NCBI GenBank assembly: GCA_002449595.1
Contig: DJXE01000102.1
Span: 1-6,031, forward strand
DNA length: 6,031 nucleotides
DNA from: Lachnospiraceae bacterium UBA7012
GTDB lineage: Bacteria; Bacillota; Clostridia; Lachnospirales; Lachnospiraceae
Direction: 5' to 3'
Position numbers and translations under genes: made by a program. Each line of letters opens with the position of its first letter. Within the stretch, counting starts at the first letter, position 1. Shown piece after piece: positions 5,030 through 6,031 of this stretch. The notes below the pieces were generated by a model. That model was not told where the DNA came from and searched no databases. It worked only from the letters and a program-made list of their open reading frames with translations.

Positions 5030-6031
5030 ATGACCATCTATGTCAACATTAACGCCGGCAGGGACGGCGACGGCACGAAGGAAAGACCTTTTCGCAGCAT
5101 TAATGACGCAGCGAAGATCGCGAAGCCGGGTGACGAAGTCGTGGTCGCGCCGGGCGTCTACCGCGAATACGTCGATCCGGTGAACGGAGGTACGGAGGAC
5201 GCGCGCATCGTCTACCGGAGCGAGGAGCATCTCGGCGCGGTCATCACCGGCGCGGAGATCGTGACGGACTGGACGCACGTTGAGGGAAACGTCTGGGTCA
5301 CGAGAGTGAAGAACGGGATCTTCGGCGGGTACAACCCGTACAAGACCTGGGTCTTCGGCGACTGGTACTTCGCGAAGCGCGACAAGCACACCGGCTGCGT
5401 GTGGCTGAACGACGAGGCGCTCTACGAGGTCTCCGACCTGGCTGCCTGCATCGCGGGCGAAGTCTACGAGTGCTCCTGGAACCCGGAGGCGTCGAAGCGC
5501 AAGTGGTACACCGAGCAGGACGCGGAGACGAACGAGACCGTGATCTACGCGAACTTCGGCGGGGCGGATCCCACGAAGGAGAAGGTCGAGATCAACGTGC
5601 GCAGGGAGTGCTTCATGCCGTCTAAGACCGGCAGGGGCTATATCACTGTGCAGGGATTCAACATCAACAAGGCAGCGACGACCTGGGCGCCGCCGGCAGC
5701 CTACCAGGACTGCATGGTCGGCCCGCACTGGTCGAAGGGCTGGATCATCGAGGACTGCGAGATCTGGGGCAGCAAGTGCGCAGGCATCGGCCTTGGCAAA
5801 TATCTGGATCCGGAGAACGATCACTTTTTCACGACGAAGCATGTGAAGAGCCCGACGCAGATGGAGCGCGACGCCGTCTGCCGCGGCCAGTACCACGGCT
5901 GGCTGAAGGAGAATATCGGCAGCCATATCGTCCGGCGCAATGAGATCCATCACTGCGAGCAGGGCGGCATCATCGGCAGAATGGGCGGCGTCTTCAGCGT
6001 CATCGAGGACAACCACATCCACCACATCAAC
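5030..6031 (+). CDS. Right-handed beta-helix glycosidase, probable GH120 beta-xylosidase (N-terminal part)
   Basis: This is a partial gene: 334 codons without a stop, running off the right edge. It starts MTIYVNINAGRDGDGT and continues with PFRSINDAAKIAKPGDEVVVAPGVYRE (20-46), the typical first coils of a parallel beta-helix of the DUF1565/pectate-lyase-like fold. Later blocks NPYKTWVFGDWYF (102-114), VIYANFGGADP (171-181), VEINVRREC (186-194), TWAPPAAY (218-225) and WSKGWIIEDCEIW (234-246) recall GH120 beta-xylosidases such as XylC of Thermoanaerobacterium saccharolyticum. This rests on memory, not a search. GH120 enzymes are retaining exo-beta-xylosidases of about 640 residues, whose catalytic carboxylates lie beyond the part seen here, so activity cannot be judged. 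There is no signal peptide, which suggests intracellular action on imported oligosaccharides. The gene lies 88 bases after the flavoprotein stop, probably in the same operon. Confidence 0.8.
   Translation, partial: MTIYVNINAGRDGDGTKERPFRSINDAAKIAKPGDEVVVAPGVYREYVDPVNGGTEDARIVYRSEEHLGAVITGAEIVTDWTHVEGNVWVTRVKNGIFGGYNPYKTWVFGDWYFAKRDKHTGCVWLNDEALYEVSDLAACIAGEVYECSWNPEASKRKWYTEQDAETNETVIYANFGGADPTKEKVEINVRRECFMPSKTGRGYITVQGFNINKAATTWAPPAAYQDCMVGPHWSKGWIIEDCEIWGSKCAGIGLGKYLDPENDHFFTTKHVKSPTQMERDAVCRGQYHGWLKENIGSHIVRRNEIHHCEQGGIIGRMGGVFSVIEDNHIHHIN

Noticed and set aside
4955..6025. Long open frame on the - strand opposite the beta-helix gene
   Set aside because: The + strand frame from 5030 has a strong ribosome binding site and recognisable GH120-like blocks. 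The - strand product is low-complexity (Asp/Ala/Val/Leu/Arg) with no recognisable domain.

Overview
The window is a GC-rich bacterial segment (roughly 60% GC by eye). All five recognisable genes lie on the + strand, with short gaps, strong GGAGG-type ribosome binding sites and a rho-independent terminator. Gene content and style suggest a high-GC anaerobic Firmicute, Lachnospiraceae-like; this is inference, and no rRNA or other marker gene is present to confirm it.

Layout. (1) 1-728 is the C-terminal half of an NhaC-family membrane antiporter whose start lies upstream. (2) 729-1112 is a 384-base stretch with no credible gene. It holds two diverged copies of an RNA-like structured element in opposite orientation, one on the - strand (739-886) and one on the + strand (962-1091). 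Each has a long two-part outer stem, a highly conserved core hairpin with back-to-back G.A pairs, and a GNRA-capped hairpin. I do not recognise the family, and this is the most interesting signal here. (3) 1113-2099 is a complete D-isomer-specific 2-hydroxyacid dehydrogenase, starting 21 bases after the + strand element ends and followed by a clear terminator (2161-2194). (4) After two candidate promoters comes a probable operon: a CocE/NonD-type (peptidase S15-like) alpha/beta hydrolase (2329-4032), a divergent FMN-dependent alpha-hydroxy-acid dehydrogenase-family protein (4057-4941), and the first 334 codons of a right-handed beta-helix protein that reads like a GH120 beta-xylosidase (5030 to the right edge).

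How the genes may work together (inference). The second operon pairs an acyl or peptidyl hydrolase and a probable xylosidase, neither with a signal peptide, with a flavin-dependent TIM-barrel enzyme. That fits intracellular trimming of imported, possibly acylated, xylo-oligosaccharides. The upstream pair, an NhaC-type antiporter and a D-2-hydroxyacid dehydrogenase, could act on a hydroxy acid, because some NhaC-family members exchange malate and lactate rather than acting as plain Na+/H+ antiporters. The terminator and the promoters suggest that the two gene groups are separate transcription units.
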